Assembly (NCBI RefSeq): GCF_002899695.1 | Contig: NZ_PPEL01000003.1 | Span: 1 to 64,000, forward strand | DNA: 64,000 bases | DNA from: Rubneribacter badeniensis | GTDB taxonomy: Bacteria; Actinomycetota; Coriobacteriia; Coriobacteriales; Eggerthellaceae | Reading direction: 5' to 3' | In this document: positions 55,272 to 63,107 of the stretch, piece after piece | Position numbering within the stretch: the stretch's first letter is position 1 | How the letters are laid out: each line of letters starts with the position of its first letter | Notes under the pieces: model-generated | Databases searched by the model: none | What the model was told of the DNA's origin: nothing | What the model saw: only the letters and a program-made list of their open reading frames with translations | Program-made: the position numbers and the translations under genes

Positions 55272-55933
55272 CGGAGCACCTCGCTTCCCGCCACGTCGAT
55301 CACGCCGTTGCGCATGACGGCGCGGAAGAACATCGGCGTGATGTTCTGCGGATCGGCGTAATCCATGTCGTACAGCATGAGCCCCAAATCACGCTCGCCC
55401 TCGCCGGAGTAATGGCCTTCGGGAGGCATCGATCCTTCGTAAGCCTTGAAGTGCGCCGGGAACTCGCGCGTGCCGAAATAGGGGGTGGAATAGCACTGCC
55501 CGCGGTCGAGCCTTCTCCTTATAATGTCCTTGAACTTGCCGGGGTTGTCCTCGGGCGTCGCCTTATCGGTCAACTCGAAATGAGCCTCGATCACGTAGCG
55601 CACATCGGTGAGGATGAGCGAGGCGCGCTGCTGGATGTCGTCCTTCGTGTTTATGTAGGGCAAATTGCCGCCGTTCGCGATGGCGGTGCGCATCGTGCTG
55701 GCGAGCGCCTTCGACTTCACCTCGTTGCGCCGCACGTTCGTGAAGCGGATGGGGTTGAGCACATGGATGCGGTCGATGGTGTAGCGGAGCCCCGGATGCC
55801 AATAGATGCTCTCGATGAGACCGCGCGCCGCACTCGGCGTGATGACGTCGTAGGAGACGCGCTCAACCGATAGTTCAGGCCGCGTGAACAGGGCGCGATC
55901 GCCCCAAACCTCCACCTGTATTCCGTAAGCCAT
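55268..55933 (-). CDS. cas5c: Cas5c (Cas5d), crRNA-processing Cascade subunit
   Basis: 221 residues, MAYGIQVEVWGDRALFTRPELSVERVSYDVITPSAARGLIE, the Cas5-dvulg signature. Type I-C lacks Cas6, and Cas5c cleaves the repeat hairpin and keeps the 5' handle. It is preceded by GGAAAGGAGG. Intact. Confidence 0.96.
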   Translation of the reverse strand: MAYGIQVEVWGDRALFTRPELSVERVSYDVITPSAARGLIESIYWHPGLRYTIDRIHVLNPIRFTNVRRNEVKSKALASTMRTAIANGGNLPYINTKDDIQQRASLILTDVRYVIEAHFELTDKATPEDNPGKFKDIIRRRLDRGQCYSTPYFGTREFPAHFKAYEGSMPPEGHYSGEGERDLGLMLYDMDYADPQNITPMFFRAVMRNGVIDVAGSEVLR

Positions 55934-56038
55934 AGGACACCTCCTTTCCTTTGCTTCATAGGTTTACCTTGCCGATTCGATTATCAAGGTGCTTATGATT
56001 CACGTTACGCGCAAGCAGCGACGAGCGCAATACCCTGC

Positions 56039-58276
56039 CTACAAGAACAGCCCCTTCCCGCCGGCGTCGGAGGCGTCGAGGCCGGTGTCCTCGTGGTACA
56101 GATCGCCGTCGAGCAGCACGTACGTGTCGCCTTCCAGCAGTTCTACGGAATGGGCGGCCTTCAAAACCTCCAAATCGTTGTCGTACAGCCCCACCGAATA
56201 ACGGGCCAGACGGCGCATCGCACCGCGCATCGCACGGCCCTCTCTGACGGCCGCGAGGTCGTCGGAAATCCGCGGGTCGAAAACGATGACGGGATGCGAC
56301 CCCTCCTCGATCATACGAAAGCGGTCGGCCACATCCTTGAAGGGAATGCAGGGAGCGCCGCCGCTCACTCGCAGCAACTCGAGGTCGGCAAGAGCGCCCG
56401 ACGCGTCAAGGCGGTCGCGGCGAATCTCATGGAGCTGGTTGAAGTACGCGGCGATCACCTCAAGCGATCCGACATCGCACGGCTCGTCGGCGGCACTCAC
56501 GTCTATGCCCGCGCCCCGCAAAACCAATCGGGCCAGCTCTGCCTTCTGCCGAACGTCAGCGGGCAAAGCGTACGGTTCCGCAGGTTCGAACAAATGGACC
56601 ACGCTCTCTTGAACGTCGCGGCGCCCTTCGCGGTTGCAGCGCCCCGCGCATTGCACCACGCTGTCGATGCCCGCGAGCGCCCGGTACACAACGGGGAAAT
56701 CGACGTCGACGCCGGCCTCCACCAAACTCGTAGCAACCACGCGGCAAGCCTCGCCGCCCTTAAGCCTCCGCCGGACCTCCTTCAACACGCGCTCGCGATG
56801 GACGGGATGCATGAGCGTCGAAAGATGGAACGCGCCCTCGGCGCAATCCCCGGCCACCAGATCGTAGAGCCGCTTCGCCTGCTTGCGGCTGTTCACGACG
56901 CAAAGCACTTGCTCGTGCGCCGCCAACCGGGAGGCGAGATCTCCGTCTTCGACCGCTCCCTCAAAGCGGTAGGAAACCCGTCGCAGCCGCTCGTACAACC
57001 CCTGCGGGTCGGGGGCGATCTCCCGCACCGAACAGCCATAGCGTTCGAACAGCCCGTCGAGCGACGGCTGCGTCGCCGTGCAGAGCACGACCGTGCAATC
57101 GTAGCGCTGCACAAGCTCCGCCAACGCCCGCACGCAGGGAAGCAGCTGCTTCGTCGGCAGCATCTGCGCCTCGTCGAGCACGATCACGCTGCCCGCAATG
57201 TTGTGCAACTTGCGGCAGCGCGAGGTCTTGTTCGCGAACAGCGACTCGAAGAGCTGGACATTCGTCGTCACCACCACGGGCGCGTCCCAATTCTCGGTCG
57301 CAAGCCGCAGCGCATCGCCGTCCTCGCCCGCGTCGTCGAAGTCGAAGTTCGCATGGTGTTCAAGCACGTTGCGCTCGCCGAGCACCTCGCGGAACACGGC
57401 GGCGTTCTGCTCGATGATCGAGGTGTAGGGCACCGCGTAGATCACACGGCGCATGCCGTGGCCCTCGGCGAGCGCGTGGCGCAGCGCGAAGCGCAGCGAC
57501 GCGTACGTCTTGCCGCCGCCCGTCGGCACCGTGAGCGAGAACACACCCGGAGCCTCCTCGGCCGCGCGGGCGCACGCATCGAGCAGGCTGCACCGCGTTT
57601 CGTTGAGCTCGGTCTTCGGCGGGTAGAAGGTCGCGACCTTCGCCTCAAGGCGCTCGCGCAGCGCATCGAGCCCTTCGGTCGAAAGCTGCTCGCGCGCGCC
57701 GCCCCGCATGAAACGCTCCGTGCAGAGGAAGTCCGCATCCACCAAGCAGGAGAACACCATCCTCGCAAGGAACGCCAACGCGAAGCCGTCTTTCGGATCG
57801 GGCGGCATGCGGAACGCAAGCTTGCCGGCGATCGGCAGCTCAACTTCGTCGGCGAACGCATGGTAGTCGGGCAATTCCCCCTGGCGCGCCCCATCGATGC
57901 GGCTCAGCAACGTGGAGCCGCCATCCACATCCGCCGACGAGCCTCCATCAGGTAGGCCGCCGTGGTGCCCCGCCACGCAGTACGCCAGCAGCTTCGCGTT
58001 CAAATGCTCGAACAGCTCATACGCCCCCGCCGTGGAATGATCCACCTTGCGGCCTCCACGCAAAATGCGGTTTTGGAATTCCGGCGAGTACTTCCCGATA
58101 TCGTGGGCCATCCCCGCCGCGTACGCCCAGCCCTCCGCACCGAAAGGCCGTGCGAACTCCGCCGCCATCTCGGCCACCTCGCGAAGATGGTCGCGCACAA
58201 GCTCGATGCGCCCGTCCTCGGCTATATGGGAGACGAAAGCCCTCAAACCTTTTTGCACGTCGTGCCCACCATCCAT
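56039..58276 (-). CDS. cas3: Cas3 helicase-nuclease (type I-C)
   Basis: 745 residues, first gene of the cas operon. HD nuclease domain: AAGMAHDIGKYSPEF, VDHSTAGAYEL and VAGHHGGLPDGG. SF2 helicase: VPTGGGKTYASLRF (motif I, ~residue 245), VIVLDEAQMLP (motif II, DEAQ) and ATSLVEAGVDVDFPVV (motifs V/VI region), ending with a Cas3 C-terminal domain. All key residues are present. A 105-bp gap separates it from cas5; otherwise the genes nearly touch. Confidence 0.96.
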   Translation of the reverse strand: MDGGHDVQKGLRAFVSHIAEDGRIELVRDHLREVAEMAAEFARPFGAEGWAYAAGMAHDIGKYSPEFQNRILRGGRKVDHSTAGAYELFEHLNAKLLAYCVAGHHGGLPDGGSSADVDGGSTLLSRIDGARQGELPDYHAFADEVELPIAGKLAFRMPPDPKDGFALAFLARMVFSCLVDADFLCTERFMRGGAREQLSTEGLDALRERLEAKVATFYPPKTELNETRCSLLDACARAAEEAPGVFSLTVPTGGGKTYASLRFALRHALAEGHGMRRVIYAVPYTSIIEQNAAVFREVLGERNVLEHHANFDFDDAGEDGDALRLATENWDAPVVVTTNVQLFESLFANKTSRCRKLHNIAGSVIVLDEAQMLPTKQLLPCVRALAELVQRYDCTVVLCTATQPSLDGLFERYGCSVREIAPDPQGLYERLRRVSYRFEGAVEDGDLASRLAAHEQVLCVVNSRKQAKRLYDLVAGDCAEGAFHLSTLMHPVHRERVLKEVRRRLKGGEACRVVATSLVEAGVDVDFPVVYRALAGIDSVVQCAGRCNREGRRDVQESVVHLFEPAEPYALPADVRQKAELARLVLRGAGIDVSAADEPCDVGSLEVIAAYFNQLHEIRRDRLDASGALADLELLRVSGGAPCIPFKDVADRFRMIEEGSHPVIVFDPRISDDLAAVREGRAMRGAMRRLARYSVGLYDNDLEVLKAAHSVELLEGDTYVLLDGDLYHEDTGLDASDAGGKGLFL

Positions 58277-58493
58277 ACGAACCTCCTCCGACTGATGAAA
58301 AGATAGCGCATCCGTCCGAACCGCCTATCCCGAATACGGGACAGTTGGTCGACCCCTCTTCATTTGATCAAAATGAGCCCGCAAAGAGAACTCGACTCAC
58401 CGAAACTCGCTCAAATCCGTGCGGCGAAAACGATATTCGGAAAAGAGACTTTGCCCACACATGCAATTCCCCGAGAACGTCCGAGTTCGTTTT

Positions 58494-58607
58494 TCAGACC
58501 AACGGAAATCTGCGTCGAACACGCTTCCAACCAAAACGCAGAATTTTCGTTGCGTTCCCCCTTCTTAAGCGCGCATCGGCAGGGTTGTTATCGACATCCA
58601 CGTGCAT
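58494..58607 (-). CDS. Possible 37-aa basic leader peptide upstream of cas3
   Basis: ATG at 58605-58607 with a perfect spacing from GGAAAGGAG. Product MHVDVDNNPADARLRRGNATK... ends RVRRRFPLV; the second half is strongly basic. No family recognised. It precedes cas3 by 217 bp on the same strand, downstream of a dyad at 58636. It may be a leader ORF, a remnant of a longer gene or a chance frame. Confidence 0.4.
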   Translation of the reverse strand: MHVDVDNNPADARLRRGNATKILRFGWKRVRRRFPLV

Positions 58608-58635
58608 TTTCGCTCCTTTCCCGACCTTTGAGCAC

Positions 58636-58662
58636 AGTGTATCAATACTGGATCGATACACT
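58636..58662. promoter_or_regulatory. Perfect 8-bp inverted repeat, candidate operator
   Basis: AGTGTATC (58636-58643) and GATACACT (58655-58662) separated by 11 bp. Half-site spacing suits a dimeric helix-turn-helix regulator. On the minus strand the right part overlaps a TACACT -10-like hexamer serving the small frame at 58607 and perhaps the cas operon. Confidence 0.5.
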
Positions 58663-58941
58663 TGTCCCCATCGAGAGGGAAGCTGACACAAAATCATCCT
58701 CCTCGACGAGGGCGCCTAATCCACGTCATCGCACGGCAAGCTTCATGCGCCTTCGGAATTGCTCTCGTGCCGCTATTTGAAGCGCCGGACCCCACCAAAA
58801 ACCTATCGCATCGCTCTCGCAAAGCGTAACGTTTGCGCATTCCGTCTGAGATCTTTCCGGAACCTGGGACGGCGGGCGCGCCGACGCGCGATAATGGCCG
58901 CGCCAGCTTTACGCCCAAAGCGCCGTCTGAAGGAGCCCGCC

Positions 58942-60750
58942 ATGATCAATGCGTTTTGCAAGAAGCCTTTGTGGGAGTGCTCGAAAACGCTCGTCGCCGT
59001 CGCCCAAGGCCGCACGCCCGCCGACACGGTCATCAAGGGCGCGAAGCTCGTGAACGTGTGCACGGGCGAAGTCCAGGAGGGCATCGACGTGGCCATCGCC
59101 GAGGGGCGCATCGCCTACCTCGGCACGGCCGACCACTGCGTCGGCGAAGGCACGCGCATCATCGACGCGGAAGGCCAATGCATCGCCCCCGGATTCCTCG
59201 ACGGGCACATCCATGTGGAATCGTCCATGATGGGGGCGGGAGAGTACGCGCGCGCCGTCGTCCCGCACGGCACGACGGGAATCTACTGGGATCCGCACGA
59301 GGTGTGCAACGTGCTGGGCCTCGACGGCGTGCGGCTCATGGCCGAGGATGCGCGCCGCACGCCCCTCAAGGCCATGATCACCACGCCGTCGTGCGTGCCC
59401 GCCGTGCCCGGCTTCGAGGACACCGGGTCATCCATCGGCCCCGAAGACATCGCCGAGACTATGAACTGGCAAAACGTCGTCGGCCTCGGCGAGATGATGA
59501 ACTTCCCCGGCATCCTTTCCGGCGCCGACCACGCGCACGGCGAGGTGGCCGAGACGCTGCGCGCCGGGAAGACCGCGACCGGCCATTACTCGCTCCCTGA
59601 AACCGACCGGGGCCTGAACGCCTACATCGCCTCGGGCGTGCGTTGCTGCCATGAGTCCACGCGCCCCGAGGACGCGCTCGCGAAGATGCGCCTCGGCATG
59701 TACGCGCAGCTGCGCTTCGGCTCGGCCTGGCAGGACCTGCCCGTGCTCGCCGAGGCCGTCGCGTCGGGCGGCATCGACACGCGCTTCGCCAATCTCGTGA
59801 GCGACGACACGCATCCGCACACGCTTGTGGCCGACGGGCACCTCGACCACATCGTGCGCACAGCCGTGAGCCTGGGCATCGATGCCGTCTCCGCCATTCA
59901 GATGGTCACCATCAACTGCGCCCAGTGCTTCCAGATGGACCACGACCTGGGTTCCATCACACCGGGCAAGTGCGCCGACATCGTGTTCCTGGACGATTTG
60001 GAAAGCCTGCGGGTCACGCGCGTGCTCATCGACGGCGAGGTGGTGGCCGAAGATGGGCGCGCCCTGTTCGACCTGCCGCCGTACCGCTACCCCGATTGGG
60101 CAACGCGCTCCGTGCACCTGGGACGCGAGATCGCGCCGACATCGTTCGAGGTGGCCGCCCCCGAGGGCATCGTCGACGGTGACACCGTGCGCGTGCGCGC
60201 GATCGAGGTCGTTCCCGGAAAGGTGGGCACGTTCGAAGCGCACGTGGACCTCCCGGTTGCGAACGGCCGCCTGGAGTCCGCCGTGGAGCAGGACGTGCTC
60301 AAGGCGTTCGTGTTCGAGCGGCACCGCGAGACGGGCACCTTCGGCAAGGGATTCGTCAAAGGCTTCGGCATCAAGCGCGGCGCGATGGCCTCCACCGTGG
60401 CGCACGACGCGCACAACCTGCTCGTGCTGGGCACCAACGACGAGGACATGGCCCTGGCCGCGAACACGCTCGCCGCATGCGGCGGCGGCATGGTCGTGGT
60501 CGCCGACGGCGAGGTTCTGGGCCTTGTGGAGCTTCCCATCGCCGGCCTCATGGACGCGCTCCCCGCCGAGGAGATGAGCGCGAAGGTGCACGCCCTCGAG
60601 GACGCCTGGGCCGCCATCGGCTGCACCATGCCCTCCCCCTTCATGACGATGGCCCTGATCCCGCTCGCCTGCCTTCCCGAGCTGAGGCTGACGAACCGCG
60701 GATTGGTGGACTGCACGAAGTTCGAGTTCGCCGATCTGATCGTTGGGTAG
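58942..60750 (+). CDS. ade: Adenine deaminase (AdeC family)
   Basis: 602 residues from the ATG at 58942, preceded by AAGGAG. Amidohydrolase converting adenine to hypoxanthine in purine salvage. Motifs: the N-terminal beta-barrel start VIKGAKLVNVCTGEVQEG, metal site GFLDGHIHVESSM, PHGTTGIYWDPHEV, GHYSLPETDRGLNAY, SDDTHPHTLV (catalytic His/Asp) and TPGKCADIVFLDD. The C-terminal adenine-deaminase domain is complete. An in-frame upstream extension was rejected. Transcribed alone, divergent from cas. Confidence 0.95.
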   Translation: MINAFCKKPLWECSKTLVAVAQGRTPADTVIKGAKLVNVCTGEVQEGIDVAIAEGRIAYLGTADHCVGEGTRIIDAEGQCIAPGFLDGHIHVESSMMGAGEYARAVVPHGTTGIYWDPHEVCNVLGLDGVRLMAEDARRTPLKAMITTPSCVPAVPGFEDTGSSIGPEDIAETMNWQNVVGLGEMMNFPGILSGADHAHGEVAETLRAGKTATGHYSLPETDRGLNAYIASGVRCCHESTRPEDALAKMRLGMYAQLRFGSAWQDLPVLAEAVASGGIDTRFANLVSDDTHPHTLVADGHLDHIVRTAVSLGIDAVSAIQMVTINCAQCFQMDHDLGSITPGKCADIVFLDDLESLRVTRVLIDGEVVAEDGRALFDLPPYRYPDWATRSVHLGREIAPTSFEVAAPEGIVDGDTVRVRAIEVVPGKVGTFEAHVDLPVANGRLESAVEQDVLKAFVFERHRETGTFGKGFVKGFGIKRGAMASTVAHDAHNLLVLGTNDEDMALAANTLAACGGGMVVVADGEVLGLVELPIAGLMDALPAEEMSAKVHALEDAWAAIGCTMPSPFMTMALIPLACLPELRLTNRGLVDCTKFEFADLIVG

Positions 60751-60778
60751 AGGACGGACGGGTCGGAGACGCTTTCCG

Positions 60779-60873
60779 GTTTCAACCTGCGAGCCTGCGA
60801 GGCCCGACTCCCCAGGGTGGTCCGGAAGGCGTCCTGCCCCAGTTTCAACCCCGCGGGCCCACAAGGGTTCGAC
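60779..60873 (-). CRISPR. Two-unit remnant resembling a type I-C CRISPR array
   Basis: GTTTCAACCTGCG...CCCGAC (30 nt, 60779-60808) and GTTTCAACCCCGCG...TTCGAC (32 nt, 60842-60873) flank a 33-nt interval. Both start GTTTCAACC and end CGAC, hold a central short stem, and run in the same orientation as the main array. The two units differ from each other in the middle, so it is degenerate. No further unit lies in the next ~150 bp. Confidence 0.5.
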
Positions 60874-61235
60874 TGCCAGAATATGCATAAATGCGCATAT
60901 TCCGAATATTGCATTCATTTTGGCAATCGGTCGGCCCTATGGACAGCCATTAGCAAACTGGCGAACTCTAAAACCTGCCCAAAACCTGCGCGAACCCCAT
61001 GAATGGCGCGCCATCGCTCGGGATTCGCTCAGCATGCCACGAGTTTTACACCGTCAAGCTTCACGCCCCCTCTCGCACGCACAAGAGTCTCCCCGGGTCG
61101 CAAGCCTCCCTCGATCCCGCGCACTCGACTCCGCTTCCGGTTCTTCCCGGGGCCATTTAGTCAACACCCTCTCGCAACGCACCATCCGCGGCAAACCCCC
61201 TGTACCCATCGGCGGCAGCCGCGTACAATACCCTC
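60874..61235. other. AT-rich dyad cluster and promoter region before the Nudix gene
   Basis: GAATATGC-N8-GCATATTC (60879-60902) overlaps ATATTC-C-GAATAT (60897-60909). A further imperfect TGCCA...TGGCA dyad spans 60875-60925. The block resembles an operator or an origin-like structure and directly follows the CRISPR-like remnant. No gene is supported up to 61235. Confidence 0.45.
61224..61229 (+). promoter_or_regulatory. -10 element placing the Nudix mRNA start at its ATG (leaderless)
   Basis: TACAAT ends 6 bases before the ATG at 61236 and no Shine-Dalgarno sequence lies between. That spacing puts the transcription start on or next to the start codon, as in leaderless actinobacterial genes. 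The -35 is weak. Confidence 0.5.
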
Positions 61236-61826
61236 ATGTCCCTCATCGACGACATACGCGCCTACCGGCCCTTCAACCAGCAGGAGGCTGCGGACCGCGC
61301 GGTCATCCTGAGGCAGCTGGAGGCCGACCCGCAGGTCTTCGACCGCAGCTCGCTCGCGCATATGACGTGTTCGATCTGGACGGTCGACCCGACCGCAGCC
61401 AAGACGCTCATGGTCTACCACAACGTCTACCGTTCCTGGAGCTGGATCGGCGGGCACGCCGACGGGGAGCGCGACCTCGCGCGCGTGGCGCTGCGGGAGC
61501 TTGCAGAGGAGACGGGCGTCGCCAGCGCGCGGATCATGCCGTGCGGGCCGCGCGGCATCTACTCGCTCGAAGTGCTGACGGTGGACGGGCATGAGAAACG
61601 CGGGCGCTACGTGGGCTCGCACCTGCACCTGAACGTGACGTATCTGGCCGTGGCCTCGCCGAACGCGCCGCTGCGCCCGAAGCCCGACGAGAACAGCGGC
61701 GTGCGCTGGGTGCCCCTCGAAAAGGTCTGCGCCCTCTCCACCGAACCGTGGATGGCCACCCGCATCTACCGCAAGCTCATCGACAAGCTTGCAACCGTCG
61801 ACATCCCTCCGGCGCGAATGTGCTAA
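61236..61826 (+). CDS. Nudix hydrolase
   Basis: 196 residues. The Nudix box is present as GHADGERDLARVALRELAEETG (residues ~73-94), giving the metal-binding REUxEE core RELAEE. The N-terminus (DIRAYRPFNQQEAADRAVILRQLE) and insert match the ADP-ribose pyrophosphatase/NUDT-like group of medium-size Nudix proteins in Gram-positives. The substrate cannot be read from the sequence. Probably leaderless. Confidence 0.92.
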   Translation: MSLIDDIRAYRPFNQQEAADRAVILRQLEADPQVFDRSSLAHMTCSIWTVDPTAAKTLMVYHNVYRSWSWIGGHADGERDLARVALRELAEETGVASARIMPCGPRGIYSLEVLTVDGHEKRGRYVGSHLHLNVTYLAVASPNAPLRPKPDENSGVRWVPLEKVCALSTEPWMATRIYRKLIDKLATVDIPPARMC

Positions 61827-62911
61827 GCCCCGACCGCACCCTGCAGCCTGCTCCAGCGCTCGCGCGTGAGGTAGTACGCCTCGGCGTCCCGCATAAGACC
61901 GTCGGGCGTGACCTCCATGCCGTGCAGCGTGCCCTCGTGAACGAACCCGGACTTCTCGATGACGCGACGTGACCTGTCGTTGAACACGTAGTGCGTACAG
62001 GTGACCATCCCAAGGCCCAGCTCTTCGAAGCCGTAGCGCAACACCTCGCGCACGGCCTCGGTCATGTAGCCGCGACCCCATGCGCTCCGCGCAAGGGCGT
62101 ATCCCAGCATGAGGCAGTCGACGTTGCGTCGCTGCGGGTCGCGAATGAGCCCGATCGACCCGATGCACGGCCCTTCGGCGCCAACGCTGACACCGGCGTC
62201 CTCTCCTGCCGAAACCTTCTCGAAGATGCCGAACACGTGCGGTCCGCTCGCGATCACCTCCACGAACATCCTCGCATCCTCGCGCGTGCGGTGCGGCGCC
62301 CACCCGGCATCGGGGCCGACGGCGGGATCGCTGCAGTAGGCGAACACGTCGTCGATATCGTCGGAGGTCAACGGGCGCAGCACGAGGCGCTCGGTTCCCA
62401 ACGAGGGGCACTCCGCCGACGTCGTCGCCAACACGGCCGGCGCGCAGCCCGGATGCCGCGCCTCGCCAGCCTTAAGGCATGCCGCAAACTGCGCCTCGTC
62501 CACCACGCGCACCCCCGCCTCGCGCAGCGCCCGCGCGGCCACACCGTATCCGGGCACGAGCGCGCCCGAGAACGTGCCGTCGTACACGAACCCGTTGCCG
62601 CACGAAGGACTCTTCGCTTTCAGCACGGCCAGCGTGCAGCCCCGCTCCCGCACCAGCTCCGTCGTTTTGGCGGCCCCGGCCAGAAACGCGTCCGTGGCAT
62701 CGCCCCCGTCCGCGTCCACCACGCGCAGAGCACGCTCGGTGGCGACGATCTCGCGAGGCGTGCGCGGCACGGGCAGCCCTCCGAGCGTCTCAGGGCACAC
62801 GCCCACAAGTTCGTGCGTCGCGCGCAACCGCAGCACGGCCTCGCAAGGCCGCGACTCCCCGTCGAAGCGGCACGGCTCGCCCAGCAGACACGCGCTCACG
62901 GCTATCGGCAT
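61823..62911 (-). CDS. Fusion of a TudS-like (DUF523) domain and a GNAT acetyltransferase
   Basis: 362 residues from the ATG at 62909-62911, preceded by GAAGGAG. Residues 1-~150 are DUF523/TudS: SACLLGEPCRFDGESR, GVCPETLGGLPVPRTP and LKAKSPSCGNG, with the three cysteines that hold the [4Fe-4S] cluster of 2-thiouracil desulfurase. Residues ~175-360 are a RimJ/RimL-type acetyltransferase: ERLVLRPLTSDDIDDVF, GYALARSAWGRGYMTEAV and YVFNDRSRRVIEKSGF. No stop or frameshift lies between them. The 3' end overlaps the Nudix gene by 4 bp (convergent). The joint role is unknown. Confidence 0.88.
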   Translation of the reverse strand: MPIAVSACLLGEPCRFDGESRPCEAVLRLRATHELVGVCPETLGGLPVPRTPREIVATERALRVVDADGGDATDAFLAGAAKTTELVRERGCTLAVLKAKSPSCGNGFVYDGTFSGALVPGYGVAARALREAGVRVVDEAQFAACLKAGEARHPGCAPAVLATTSAECPSLGTERLVLRPLTSDDIDDVFAYCSDPAVGPDAGWAPHRTREDARMFVEVIASGPHVFGIFEKVSAGEDAGVSVGAEGPCIGSIGLIRDPQRRNVDCLMLGYALARSAWGRGYMTEAVREVLRYGFEELGLGMVTCTHYVFNDRSRRVIEKSGFVHEGTLHGMEVTPDGLMRDAEAYYLTRERWSRLQGAVGA

Positions 62912-63107
62912 GGCGCTCCTTCCATCGGCATCCTCAATGCGCTTCGCTGCGCTCGACCATGCGATCGCATGCAACGCAGAAAATGATACCACGGCATCGC
63001 GACGCCCCTCGCGCCTTCCGCGCCATTCAAGGCCCCGCCGGAAACCCGCACGCACCGGAGAACCCGCCAAATCCCGCCCGATCGAAAACGCCCCCGTTCG
63101 CACGCCC

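Larger units (their letters stand above)
58277..58941. promoter_or_regulatory. Control region between the cas operon and adenine deaminase
   Basis: 665 bp of lower GC. Upstream of cas3: GGAGGAGG ribosome-binding site, a dyad TCCCG-AATA-CGGGA (58328-58341), and a 10-bp palindrome TTTGATCAAA (58363-58372). Further up are the small frame at 58494-58607 and the AGTGTATC dyad at 58636-58662. These dyads are candidate operators for cas expression. Confidence 0.5.
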
